NCBI RefSeq assembly: GCF_900109935.1
Contig: NZ_FOBV01000001.1
Coordinates: 434,001 to 498,000 of the forward strand
DNA length: 64,000 nucleotides
Source of the DNA: Chryseobacterium taichungense
GTDB taxonomy: Bacteria > Bacteroidota > Bacteroidia > Flavobacteriales > Weeksellaceae
Direction: 5' to 3'
The notes under the pieces are model-generated. The model searched no databases. It was not told where the DNA came from and saw nothing but the letters and a program-made list of their open reading frames with translations. Position numbers and translations under genes: made by a program. Positions 24,506 to 32,967 of the stretch are shown here, piece by piece; the first letter of the stretch is position 1, and the number at the start of each line of letters is the position of its first letter.

Positions 24506-25507
24506 ATGATAAAAATTGGCAACATAGAACTGCCGGAATTTCCGCTTTTACTGGCACCAATGGAGGACGTAAGCGATCCACCTTTCAGGAGGTTATGCAA
24601 AATGCATGGTGCAGATTTGATGTATTCTGAATTTATCTCTTCAGAAGGGTTAATTCGTGATGCCATCAAGAGCAGAAAAAAACTGGATATTTTTGATTAC
24701 GAAAGACCTGTCGGAATTCAGATCTTTGGCGGAGACGAGGAAGCAATGGCCATGTCAGCGAGAATTGTCGAGACCGTAAATCCTGATCTGGTAGATATCA
24801 ATTTCGGATGTCCTGTAAAAAAAGTAGTTTGCAAAGGTGCCGGAGCCGGAGTTTTAAAAGATATTGATTTAATGGTTCGCCTTACAAAAGCTGTTGTTAG
24901 CTCAACCAGCTTGCCTGTAACCGTTAAAACCCGTCTGGGCTGGGACAGCACCTCCATTAATATCGATGAGGTTGCTGAACGTCTTCAGGAAACCGGTATT
25001 AAAGCTTTGACGATTCATGCCAGAACCCGTGCGCAGATGTATAAAGGTGAGGCAGACTGGGAACATATTTCACGAATTAAACAAAATCCTAATATTGAGA
25101 TTCCGATCTTTGGAAATGGTGATATTGATTCTCCTGAAAAAGCTTTAGAATATAAACAAAAATATGCCTGCGACGGCATCATGATTGGCCGTGCAGCTAT
25201 CGGATATCCTTGGGTATTTAATGAAATCAAGCATTTCTTTAAAACAGGTGAACATTTACCAGCGCCAACCATCGATGACCGATTATTAGCGGTTCGCCAA
25301 CATGCAGAGTGGAGTGCGGAATGGAAAGGGGAAAGATTAGGATTAATTGAAATGAGGCAACACTACAGCAACTATTTCCGTGGAGTTCCTCATTTTAAAG
25401 ATTTCAGAAAGAAGTTTTTGGAAGTATTTACTTTGGAAGAAATGGATGCATTAATTCATGAGACAAAAGAATTTTACTCAGAATATTTAGCCTCACAACA
25501 AGCATAA
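24506..25507 (+). CDS. dusB: tRNA-dihydrouridine synthase
   Basis: A 333-residue flavoenzyme that reduces uridines in the tRNA D-loop. FMN-barrel signatures are all present: LLAPMEDVSDPPFRRLC at the N-terminus, VDINFGCPVKKVVCKGAGAG with the catalytic Cys, PVTVKTRLGWD, ALTIHARTRAQMYKG and GDGIMIGRA-like CDGIMIGRAAIGYPW. The length and motif order fit the DusB group. In many bacteria dusB sits beside fis, but here it stands alone with its own promoter and a terminator shared with deoC. Confidence 0.93.
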   Translation: MIKIGNIELPEFPLLLAPMEDVSDPPFRRLCKMHGADLMYSEFISSEGLIRDAIKSRKKLDIFDYERPVGIQIFGGDEEAMAMSARIVETVNPDLVDINFGCPVKKVVCKGAGAGVLKDIDLMVRLTKAVVSSTSLPVTVKTRLGWDSTSINIDEVAERLQETGIKALTIHARTRAQMYKGEADWEHISRIKQNPNIEIPIFGNGDIDSPEKALEYKQKYACDGIMIGRAAIGYPWVFNEIKHFFKTGEHLPAPTIDDRLLAVRQHAEWSAEWKGERLGLIEMRQHYSNYFRGVPHFKDFRKKFLEVFTLEEMDALIHETKEFYSEYLASQQA

Positions 25508-25512
25508 AAAAC

Positions 25513-25545
25513 AAAACCATCAGTATATTTCTGATGGCTTTTTAT
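25513..25545. terminator. Shared terminator of dusB and deoC
   Basis: AAAACCATCAG/CTGATGGCTTTTT with an A-run to the left and a T-run to the right. It lies between the convergent stops at 25507 and 25547. Confidence 0.75.
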
Positions 25546-25546
25546 T

Positions 25547-26293
25547 TTAATATCCTTCTTCCGAGGATTTATTTTTTATTAGCGCTAACGCCGAGGAAGT
25601 TCCTATTCTTTTAACGCCCATGCTGATCATTTTTTCGGCATCTTCAGGCGTTCTTACCCCGCCTGCTGCCTTTACGGGAAGTTCCCCGGCATTGTCAAGC
25701 ATAATTTTTACACCTTCAAATGTAGCACCGTTTGGTTTGCCGTTTTCTGTTTCGAAGAATCCCGTAGAAGATTTTACAAATATTTTAGGCCATTCATTTT
25801 CGGAAAAATTTTCTTTCGCCCAGTTTGAAATATTTTTAGTGAGATCCGCAATCTGATCATCATGCAATGCTGCAATTTCTATAATCCATTTTGCAATTTT
25901 ATGATGCTGCATGCACAATTGTGTACACTTTATAAATTCCTCTTTTACTAGATTCAATTCTCCTTTCAGATAGGCATTATAATTAATCACAAAGTCCAAT
26001 TCATCAGCTCCGTCGGCAATCGCCTTTTCAGCTTCCGCAATTTTTTCGTTTATGGAATATGTTCCTTCATGGAAACCGATTACCGTCCCTACTACAACAT
26101 TTGAATGCCTTTCCTGAATATACTTTTTGATTTCAGATACATAATCCGGACGGATCATGACGGCGAAAATTTTATTGTCGATCGCTTCCTGTGCAAGATC
26201 TTTATCTTTCTGTAAAGTTTCTTCAGCTGAAAGTCCTGATTGTTCCGGAGTTTTCAGATAGGTTGAATCCAAATATTGAGCAATGTTCATCAT
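25547..26293 (-). CDS. deoC: Deoxyribose-phosphate aldolase
   Basis: A 248-residue class I aldolase that splits 2-deoxyribose 5-phosphate into glyceraldehyde 3-phosphate and acetaldehyde in nucleoside breakdown. Signatures include ADGADELDFVINYNA, IFVKSSTGFF with the Schiff-base Lys, and LPVKAAGGVRTPEDAEKMI with the second Lys, then GTSSALALI. The length is normal. It starts 4 bp after an Lrp-type regulator on the same strand, which suggests co-transcription and perhaps substrate-linked control. Confidence 0.95.
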   Translation of the reverse strand: MMNIAQYLDSTYLKTPEQSGLSAEETLQKDKDLAQEAIDNKIFAVMIRPDYVSEIKKYIQERHSNVVVGTVIGFHEGTYSINEKIAEAEKAIADGADELDFVINYNAYLKGELNLVKEEFIKCTQLCMQHHKIAKWIIEIAALHDDQIADLTKNISNWAKENFSENEWPKIFVKSSTGFFETENGKPNGATFEGVKIMLDNAGELPVKAAGGVRTPEDAEKMISMGVKRIGTSSALALIKNKSSEEGY

Positions 26294-26296
26294 AAT

Positions 26297-26767
26297 TTAT
26301 ACTTTCAGTTGTCTGTAAATACCTTGTTCCAAAGATATGAAAGTTTCTGTTCTTGTTACGCCTTTCAGCTTCTGAAGTTTGCTGAGGATCTGCATCAGGT
26401 GATCATTATCCTTACAGAGCACTTTCAGGAAAATGGTATAATTTCCGGTGGTATAATGAGCTTCAACAACCTCATTAATTTCCTTTAATGCTTTTACCAT
26501 ATCAGGATAATGACTTGGTTTATCGAGAAATACGCCGATATACGAAATAACTTTATAGCCGATCTTTTTAGGATTAAGAAACGAAATAGAATTTTCAATC
26601 ACGCCCGCCTGCTCAAGTTTTTTTATTCTTTGATGCACTGCAGTTGTTGAAATGCCTACGCCTTTAGAAATATGTGATAAAGATGTTTTGGAATTATCCA
26701 TCAACATATAAATAATTTCTTTGTCGATCGAATCTAACTGATAGCTAGTGTTGTCTGAATTTTTCAT
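26297..26767 (-). CDS. Lrp/AsnC family transcription regulator
   Basis: A 156-residue regulator. The N-terminal winged helix-turn-helix (DSIDKEIIYMLMDNSKTSLS, then GVGISTTAVHQRIKKLEQAG) is followed by the RAM ligand-binding domain (GYKVISYIGVFLD, VEAHYTTGNYTIFLKVLC). Such proteins form octamers or dimers that sense amino acids or other small metabolites. It is 3 bp upstream of deoC on the same strand and 12 bp downstream of the nuclease-like gene, so the three may form one operon. Its ligand is not evident. Confidence 0.9.
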   Translation of the reverse strand: MKNSDNTSYQLDSIDKEIIYMLMDNSKTSLSHISKGVGISTTAVHQRIKKLEQAGVIENSISFLNPKKIGYKVISYIGVFLDKPSHYPDMVKALKEINEVVEAHYTTGNYTIFLKVLCKDNDHLMQILSKLQKLKGVTRTETFISLEQGIYRQLKV

Positions 26768-26779
26768 TCTCTACTTAAT

Positions 26780-27730
26780 TTATATTTTCACATTTGTTTT
26801 TTCTTTACCGAGTGTCACAAAAACCGGAAAATGGTCGCTGTAACCACCCAAATACCGTGTTCCGGAATAGGTACGGAACGGCCTGCCCTCAAATCTTTTG
26901 TCACGGCTGCTGATTTTTGCAGATTTAAATATTTCAGCGCTTTGAAAAAAAAGCGTATGATCTTCCGTAAAAAAAGATTCAGATAATATGATCTGATCAA
27001 ACAGCAATCCTGATTTGTAATGAAAAGTAGAATAATTTCCTGTAGAAAACAATTGCTGAAAAGGATTTTCTAATATCTTTTCTTGCGCATTGCCATAGAG
27101 AATTTTTGCTAAATTTTCATCATCTGGGTTTTCGTTAAAATCACCACACAGGATCACATTCCCATTATCATTCGCAATATCCAAAATCCTTTTACGGATC
27201 TCATTGAGTATAAAAAGTCTTTTAGGTTTATTGATATCTTTTTCGCGCTTGGAGGGAAGATGCACTACAAAGACATGGATAACCTCTTCTTTATACTTTA
27301 GTTTTGAATAAAGCACATCCCTTGTCGTATCGTAATTTTCTGTGTTTTTATTTTCTATTTCAAAGAAGAAAGTAATAGCTTCCGAGCTTATCACCTCCAC
27401 TTTGTTTTTATCATACAGCAGGGCTACATCAACTTTTCTTTCGTCCCTGGAATTGTAATGCACAATGCCATATTGTGAATTGAAAGGCTCCAGCTGTATA
27501 AGCTCCTCCAGAACCTTCCTTCCGGAAACCTCTGAAAGACCGATAATAAAGGGGAGAACGGCACTCTGTTCCTTTATCATCTGAAAAACATGTGCGATTT
27601 TAAAAAGTTTGTTTTTATATTTTCTCTCATCCCAGTTCCTCAATCCTGAATTGGTAGGATCCAGTTTGTGCTTAGGTTTAGGATCAGGTAAGAATAAATT
27701 TTCAACATTATAAAAACTAAACAGTTCCAT
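26780..27730 (-). CDS. Endonuclease/exonuclease/phosphatase family protein
   Basis: A 316-residue soluble protein of the EEP fold. It starts with FSFYNVENLF (the Asn that contacts the metal). It then has FIIGLSEVSGRKVLEELI (metal-binding Glu), HVFVVHLPSKRE, VILCGDFNENPDDENLAKIL and a final YSDHFPVFVTL (catalytic Asp-His). All metal and catalytic residues are in place, so it should be an active Mg-dependent phosphodiesterase, but DNA, RNA, lipid or inositol substrates are all possible. No signal peptide is seen. The ATG at 27730 was preferred over a GTG two codons earlier. The 27731-28107 spacer is very AT-rich and shows nothing. Confidence 0.85.
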   Translation of the reverse strand: MELFSFYNVENLFLPDPKPKHKLDPTNSGLRNWDERKYKNKLFKIAHVFQMIKEQSAVLPFIIGLSEVSGRKVLEELIQLEPFNSQYGIVHYNSRDERKVDVALLYDKNKVEVISSEAITFFFEIENKNTENYDTTRDVLYSKLKYKEEVIHVFVVHLPSKREKDINKPKRLFILNEIRKRILDIANDNGNVILCGDFNENPDDENLAKILYGNAQEKILENPFQQLFSTGNYSTFHYKSGLLFDQIILSESFFTEDHTLFFQSAEIFKSAKISSRDKRFEGRPFRTYSGTRYLGGYSDHFPVFVTLGKEKTNVKI

Positions 27731-28107
27731 CAACACGCTTTTCTAATTATTAAAACTTTCATTTTAATTTTCAGGATGTAAATTTATTATTTTATTTAAT
27801 AAATCATTAATTATTTCGTAAAATTTTCGCATTAATTTTAGATTTAAATAAACACATTTAGATGAAAAATTTAAATTATAAAGCACATAAAGCATTAAAT
27901 ATTTAAACTTTTAAAAACTTTCATTCTAAAAAAACAAAACAATCAAGTACGTAAATTTAACATTTTATAGAATAAAATACTATTAAAAATTCAAAAAGAT
28001 TAATATTTTAAACTATAAAACACTCAAAAGCAAATATTATTCCGATTTAAATCATTTAATTAAACATAAAATTTATAAACGGTAATATTTTAATCAAATA
28101 AGTACTT

Positions 28108-28779
28108 TTAAAGTAAATCCGGCCGCTTTTCTTTTGTTATCCTTACTGCTTCATCGTGACGCCATTCCTCTATTTTTGCAAAATTTCCACTGAGAAGAAC
28201 TTTCGGTACTTCAAGTCCTTTATAAACTTCGGGCCTTGTGTAAATGGGAGGAGACAGAAGATCATCCTGAAAACTATCAGTAAGAGCACTCTGTTCATCA
28301 TTTAAAACACCGGGAAGCAGACGGATTACAGAATCCGCAAGAACACAGGCCGCGAGCTCGCCACCCGTAAGTACATAATCCCCGATCGATATTTCCTTTG
28401 TGATGTGAAGATCTCTCACACGCTGGTCAATTCCTTTGTAATGACCACATAAGAAAATAAGATTCTGTTTAATAGAAAGTGTATTGGCAATTTTCTGATT
28501 CAAAGTAATGCCGTCGGGAGTAAGATAAATAATTTCATCATACGTTCTCTGTGATTTTAACTCAGAAATGCATTTATCCAGGGGTTCCACCATCATCACC
28601 ATACCTGCACCACCGCCATAGGGTTCATCGTCGATTTGTCTGTGCTTATTAATTGCCCAGTCTCTCAGATGATGGAAATGTACTTCTGCAAGCCCTTTAT
28701 CCATTGCTCTTTTTAAAATAGAAGTTTTAAAGGGGCTTTCCATGAGTTCCGGAAGCACGCTTATGATATCAATTCTCAT
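28108..28779 (-). CDS. trmD: tRNA (guanine-37-N1) methyltransferase
   Basis: A 223-residue SPOUT-class enzyme that methylates G37 next to the anticodon and prevents frameshifting. The signatures are [36 protein letters not shown], and the knot region [19 protein letters not shown] with [20 protein letters not shown]. The C-terminal part is normal. Its start overlaps the stop of the NADH dehydrogenase gene by four bases (ATGA), implying translational coupling. In most bacteria trmD lies with rpsP, rimM and rplS; here it does not. Confidence 0.96.
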   Translation of the reverse strand: MRIDIISVLPELMESPFKTSILKRAMDKGLAEVHFHHLRDWAINKHRQIDDEPYGGGAGMVMMVEPLDKCISELKSQRTYDEIIYLTPDGITLNQKIANTLSIKQNLIFLCGHYKGIDQRVRDLHITKEISIGDYVLTGGELAACVLADSVIRLLPGVLNDEQSALTDSFQDDLLSPPIYTRPEVYKGLEVPKVLLSGNFAKIEEWRHDEAVRITKEKRPDLL

Positions 28780-30038
28780 TGTAAAGTTTCGTTTTTCTTA
28801 TTTGGCGAAATTATTAATCGTAAGGAAGAGTCTTTGTTGAAATAGCTCCACATCCAGTTGAAGAATACGGCAAGTTTGTTTCTGACGCTCAAAATTAACA
28901 TTAAATGTAAAAACATCCAGAAATACCAAGCCAGAAATCCCTGAAATTTAATGAAAGGTAAATCGACAACCGCTCTGTGTTTTCCGATAGTTGCCAGAGA
29001 ACCTTTATCAATATATTCAAATTCTTCCCAGTCGGCTCTATTTTTCTTTAAAAGATTTTTACCTAAATTTTTCGCCTGATTAATCGCTACGTTTGCTACC
29101 TGCGGATGGCCATGCGGATATTTCGGAGTTTCCATATAGGCAATATCGCCAATCGCAAAAATGTTTTCGTAGCCTTTTATTTTATTATATCGGTCGGTTG
29201 TATATCTGTTTTTTACCAATATTTCCTGAGGAAAACCGTCTACAACATTTCCTGTTACACCCGCCGCCCAGATCACGTTGTTGGAAGGGATTGTTTTTCC
29301 GCTTTTCATATACACTTTATCACCATCATAATCGGTGACATATTCCTGGCTCAGAAAAGTAACTCCAAGATCTTTAAGATATTCTTCGGATTTATTCTGC
29401 GCTTCGGTGCTCATCACGGCAAGTGGCTTTTCTGTAGAGCTCACCAGGATGATCTGAAGATGATTGAAGTTCATGTAAGGATAATCTCTCGGAAGAATTT
29501 CTTTTTTCATTTCCGCGAAAGCGCCGGCGAGTTCAACCCCTGTCGGGCCACTTCCTACAATCACGATATTCCAATTTCCGTCGTCACTTCTGCTTTTTTC
29601 AAGAATCAGCTTTTCGAAGGTCATCAGCACATGATTTCTAATTCCGATCGCTTCCTGTGTATTTTTCATTCCGAAAGCTCTGCCTTCGAGATCTTTATTT
29701 CCGAAAAAATTGGTTTTGCAGCCGGTAGCGATAACGAGCTTATCATAACTGAATTCCGCTTCGTCTGTGATTACCTTATTATTGACCGTATCAATTTCTT
29801 TAACTTCCGTAAGCCTGAACTGTGTATTTCTGGAACGCTGAAAGATTTTTCTGAACGGAAAAGAAATATTGGAAGGCTCAATCCTCCCACACGCTACCTG
29901 ATAGAAAAGAGGCTGAAACATATGATGGTTTACTCTGTCTAAAACAATTACTTTTTTGTTTTTGTTATTCAATGTTTTCGCAAGTTGCAGCCCCGCAAAA
30001 CCTCCTCCTATGATGATGATCTTTTCGCGTGTTTCCAT
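28776..30038 (-). CDS. ndh: Type II NADH:quinone oxidoreductase-like FAD enzyme
   Basis: A 420-residue flavoprotein with two Rossmann folds: [18 protein letters not shown] for FAD near the N-terminus, and [20 protein letters not shown] for NADH near residue 170. [20 protein letters not shown] and [15 protein letters not shown] fit NDH-2. The C-terminal [20 protein letters not shown] segment would anchor it to the inner membrane, where it passes electrons from NADH to menaquinone without pumping protons. The start is ATG 30038; the longer frame begins within the promoter box. It overlaps trmD by four bases. Confidence 0.88.
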   Translation of the reverse strand: METREKIIIIGGGFAGLQLAKTLNNKNKKVIVLDRVNHHMFQPLFYQVACGRIEPSNISFPFRKIFQRSRNTQFRLTEVKEIDTVNNKVITDEAEFSYDKLVIATGCKTNFFGNKDLEGRAFGMKNTQEAIGIRNHVLMTFEKLILEKSRSDDGNWNIVIVGSGPTGVELAGAFAEMKKEILPRDYPYMNFNHLQIILVSSTEKPLAVMSTEAQNKSEEYLKDLGVTFLSQEYVTDYDGDKVYMKSGKTIPSNNVIWAAGVTGNVVDGFPQEILVKNRYTTDRYNKIKGYENIFAIGDIAYMETPKYPHGHPQVANVAINQAKNLGKNLLKKNRADWEEFEYIDKGSLATIGKHRAVVDLPFIKFQGFLAWYFWMFLHLMLILSVRNKLAVFFNWMWSYFNKDSSLRLIISPNKKNETLQ

Positions 30039-30044
30039 AGTACA

Positions 30045-30052
30045 CAAATTTA
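30045..30052 (-). promoter_or_regulatory. Promoter box of ndh-trmD
   Basis: On the minus strand TAAATTTG, ending 6 bp before the ATG at 30038. A divergent box for the lysozyme gene lies about 35 bp away. Confidence 0.5.
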
Positions 30053-30087
30053 CTGATTTTATTTTAGCATTTGGCAGCGAAAAAAGT

Positions 30088-30095
30088 TAGTTTTG
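30088..30095 (+). promoter_or_regulatory. Promoter box of the GH25 gene
   Basis: TAGTTTTG, 9 bp before the ATG at 30105. An upstream in-frame TTG (30093) lies inside the box and so cannot be the start. Confidence 0.5.
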
Positions 30096-30104
30096 CAAAA
30101 CTTT

Positions 30105-30968
30105 ATGCCACCCAAAAAGTACAGCAAAAAAACCGCCAAAAAGATTCATCACAACCGACGGAAGAATTATTTTTTCCGGCGCAAAGTGGTATTGGCAATT
30201 TTAATCATTGCCCTTATAGGAACAGGTTTTTATCTGAAACAAACAGTAAGCTATTATTATGCGCTGTATTTTAATAAATTCGTACACAAAAAACTACATA
30301 ATACAGAAACAGAAACGCAAAGAATCCAGAAGATCATTTCTGACAATTTGGATAAAACGTATGGCTTTGACATCTCTCATTATCAGAATAAAGAAGATAT
30401 CAATTGGGACAGCTTAAGCATCGGCAATAAGACCATTCCTTTAGAATTTGTTGTCATGCGTGCAACAATGGGAAACCGCCACGCAGATAAACATTTTGAT
30501 GATTTCTGGGAGATTGCCAAAAAGCAGAATCTGATCCGGGGTGCTTATCATTTTTACAGAGCAGACGAAGACCCCGTGATGCAAGCCAATAATTTTCTTG
30601 AAAATGTAAAGCTTGAAAGCGGCGACCTTCCACCAATTCTTGATATCGAAAAAATTCCCAGACGTAAAACCAATAAAAAATTGATTGAAGACCTTAAAGT
30701 CTGGTGTAGGATTGTAGAAGAAACTTATGGTGAAAAGCCTATCATTTACACCTATTATCATTATTATAAAGATTTTCTGAAAGGAGAATTTGATGATTAT
30801 CCGCTATGGCTGGCCAATTACAATGATGTTCCTACTCCGTCGCCTGATAGTGACTGGAATTTCTGGCAGTTTACTGAAAACGGAATCGTTCACGGAATTA
30901 ATACAAAAGTTGATTTGGATATCTATAACGGAAGTTCCTGGTCACTGAAGAGACTTACTTTGGATTGA
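30105..30968 (+). CDS. GH25 family lysozyme (N-acetylmuramidase)
   Basis: A 287-residue protein. A very basic N-terminus (PPKKYSKKTAKKIHHNRRKN) precedes one membrane helix (KVVLAILIIALIGTGFYL), so it is an inner-membrane protein with its enzyme domain outside. The GH25 barrel starts at TYGFDISHYQ and includes EFVVMRATMGN, IRGAYHFYRADEDP, LPPILDIEK with the catalytic acid pair, and YPLWLANYN, then NFWQFTENGIV. It should cleave the glycan backbone of peptidoglycan. A housekeeping wall role is more likely than phage lysis, since no phage genes are near. Confidence 0.88.
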   Translation: MPPKKYSKKTAKKIHHNRRKNYFFRRKVVLAILIIALIGTGFYLKQTVSYYYALYFNKFVHKKLHNTETETQRIQKIISDNLDKTYGFDISHYQNKEDINWDSLSIGNKTIPLEFVVMRATMGNRHADKHFDDFWEIAKKQNLIRGAYHFYRADEDPVMQANNFLENVKLESGDLPPILDIEKIPRRKTNKKLIEDLKVWCRIVEETYGEKPIIYTYYHYYKDFLKGEFDDYPLWLANYNDVPTPSPDSDWNFWQFTENGIVHGINTKVDLDIYNGSSWSLKRLTLD

Positions 30969-31015
30969 TTTAGTTTTTCAGCAGATTTCAAGAAACTTAC
31001 CCAGAGTTATTTAGA

Positions 31016-32146
31016 TCATTTGAACGGTTTTCTCTGAATCCACTCTGTTTTTGGGGCAAATGAAGTGAAAATTTTACCTATATATTTATTTAGTATTCCA
31101 TTCCGGTGTTTCATTAAAACATAAATTTCTGTAGGTTCTGCTCCGATTGTAGATTTTATTTCTAAAGCTGTTCTCCCGAAAATAATTGTTTTAAACCGAT
31201 GATTAATCCCAAATTTCACCATATCCAGCAGCATGTTTAGGTAAACTTGTTTTTCTTTCTGACAGTTTTTATCATATCCTAAAAAATAGGTATTAGCATC
31301 ATTATTATTTAAAATTAAAGTATAAAATCCGACAAGCCTCATCTCAGAAAAATATCCGAAAACTTTAAATTTCTCTGCTAAATTTTCCTTCATTTTTTCA
31401 AAATGATTTTCAGCAAGAAAAAAAGTGTTGAAAGTTGCATTTTCTACAACATACTGATAAAGAGCATTCATTTCCTGCTGGTATTTCTTTATTAAATCCA
31501 AGCTCAATTCAACCTTTTCAATATCGTTAAGCTTCTTTTTTGCGGTTCTAACGCGCGCCCTGTATTTTTTAGAAAAGTCATTTACATAATCATCAAATGT
31601 TTTCCAGTGTTCCTTTATTTCTAATTTCATATCAGGCTGAACAGAAAACCGGAAATATTTTCCACATAGATTTTTTTCGAAATGATCTGCAAATCCCTGC
31701 TGATAATCTTTACAAACCACTAAAGATGTTTTTCTGATCTCATTCTGCATTTTTTGAACCGCTTTGTCCAAAAGCATAGTAATATGGTCTGAAGAGATTT
31801 TCGAAAGGTCAAAATAGAATCCGTTTTGTCCGGTAAGCATATTGTTACCAAGAATCATCGTATCTTTTAAAAAGATTCTTGCAAACAAATTTTTGATAAA
31901 TAATGTAATTTTATTTTCCTCAGCTCTCTGATAACTTATAAAATCAAGATATTGAAAAACTGCACCGCCAATCAGCCCGTCTTCATTAAAAAAACCAACC
32001 ATAAAACACTCCATATTTGAAGGTAAGGACTTCTGAAGAGCACGAAAATATTCTACGGAAAGCAAAATATTATGTTCCCCTACTATCGATGTCCAACTTT
32101 CCGGTAAATCAGAAGCTGATCCGTATATTTTTAAATAATATGACAT
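31016..32146 (-). CDS. FemAB/GNAT-type acyltransferase-like protein
   Basis: A 376-residue soluble protein. It begins SYYLKIYGSASDLPESW and carries an FKKY-type DFSKKYRARVRTAKKKL stretch near the middle. A GNAT-like core follows, with KVFGYFSEMRLVGFYTLIL, NTYFLGYDKNCQKEKQVYL and KTIIFGRTALEIKSTIGAEP. This resembles the peptidogalycan/FemAB-like acetyltransferases of Bacteroidetes; the acceptor is unknown. A longer frame would overlap the next gene by 19 bp and read through its terminator, so the inner ATG at 32146 was taken. Confidence 0.65.
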   Translation of the reverse strand: MSYYLKIYGSASDLPESWTSIVGEHNILLSVEYFRALQKSLPSNMECFMVGFFNEDGLIGGAVFQYLDFISYQRAEENKITLFIKNLFARIFLKDTMILGNNMLTGQNGFYFDLSKISSDHITMLLDKAVQKMQNEIRKTSLVVCKDYQQGFADHFEKNLCGKYFRFSVQPDMKLEIKEHWKTFDDYVNDFSKKYRARVRTAKKKLNDIEKVELSLDLIKKYQQEMNALYQYVVENATFNTFFLAENHFEKMKENLAEKFKVFGYFSEMRLVGFYTLILNNNDANTYFLGYDKNCQKEKQVYLNMLLDMVKFGINHRFKTIIFGRTALEIKSTIGAEPTEIYVLMKHRNGILNKYIGKIFTSFAPKTEWIQRKPFK

Positions 32147-32170
32147 ATAAAAGGCTACAAAAGTAGCCTT
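32147..32170 (-). terminator. Terminator of the DUF1761 gene
   Basis: AAGGCTAC/GTAGCCTT with a four-base loop and TTTTA on the minus strand, between the DUF1761 stop and the acyltransferase start. Confidence 0.65.
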
Positions 32171-32190
32171 ATCTTTTAATTCCTTACAAT

Positions 32191-32706
32191 TTATTTTGGA
32201 GTTACCCAATGAAAACCATCAGCCGCGTACCATCCACAGATGATTCCACCCATTATGGTAATAGTGACCGTCCAGTATCCTGCAGTGATCATTGTGTACT
32301 TCCATGACTTTCTTTCAAACATAGCATTAATAGCAACAATAGGAAAAACAAACAAAAATCCTGTCATGAAAGAATGTAATGCTCCATGCCCAAATGACCG
32401 GTAAGCCTTGCCATAATCTTTCATAAAATCATAATAAGACTGATTGGCATTCATTTCATCACCTCCAATCATTCCCAGCGCACCAAACTGATGTATGGAA
32501 ACAAATTGAAGAAAGAACGCCATCAACAAAGATAAAATAACAGAAAATACAAAAACGCCTACCATCTGTCCTTTCATTTTATCTTCAGACAAACCTGATT
32601 CCTGCATCCATATTTTCCCGAAAAGCCGGGGATTATACCATATAAATCCTGTTATGAGTGGTACAAGGGCTGCTAATAAAATAGCCCAAAAGTTAATTTG
32701 CATCAT
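32191..32706 (-). CDS. DUF1761 membrane protein
   Basis: A 171-residue protein with four hydrophobic helices. The first carries LLAALVPLITGFIWYNPRLFGKIWMQ, in which the W-Y-N/S-P-x-x-F-G-x-x-W pattern is diagnostic for DUF1761. The others are VFVFSVILSLLMAFFLQF, HSFMTGFLFVFPIVAINAMF and TAGYWTVTITIMGGIICGWY. Bacterial members are small inner-membrane proteins of unknown function. It ends in its own terminator and is probably a one-gene unit. The start may be either of two adjacent ATG codons. Confidence 0.8.
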   Translation of the reverse strand: MMQINFWAILLAALVPLITGFIWYNPRLFGKIWMQESGLSEDKMKGQMVGVFVFSVILSLLMAFFLQFVSIHQFGALGMIGGDEMNANQSYYDFMKDYGKAYRSFGHGALHSFMTGFLFVFPIVAINAMFERKSWKYTMITAGYWTVTITIMGGIICGWYAADGFHWVTPK

Positions 32707-32967
32707 AGTTATAAATTTTTAGATTAAGAAAGTGAAATTAATAAAAAATCCAAAACAAATGCATTAATCACAAAAAAAATCTAAAATAATTTACATTATA
32801 TTAAATATTACACTACTAAATGATTAATAATTTAAAAACTATAATGTTTTATTTATAAAAATTAAATACATATTTCAGCGAATATGTTATTTGTTAACCA
32901 AGAAAATTTATTATTACAATTTCGTACTTTTGCGGCCTGATAAGTTTCAATCTAAGTATAAATCATC

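Noticed and set aside
29106..29942. Open frame of 278 codons on the plus strand
   Set aside because: It lies fully antisense to ndh, and its composition is that of a shadow frame; ndh is well supported.
32147..32209. N-terminal extension of the acyltransferase
   Set aside because: It would cross the terminator of the upstream gene and overlap its coding end by 19 bp.
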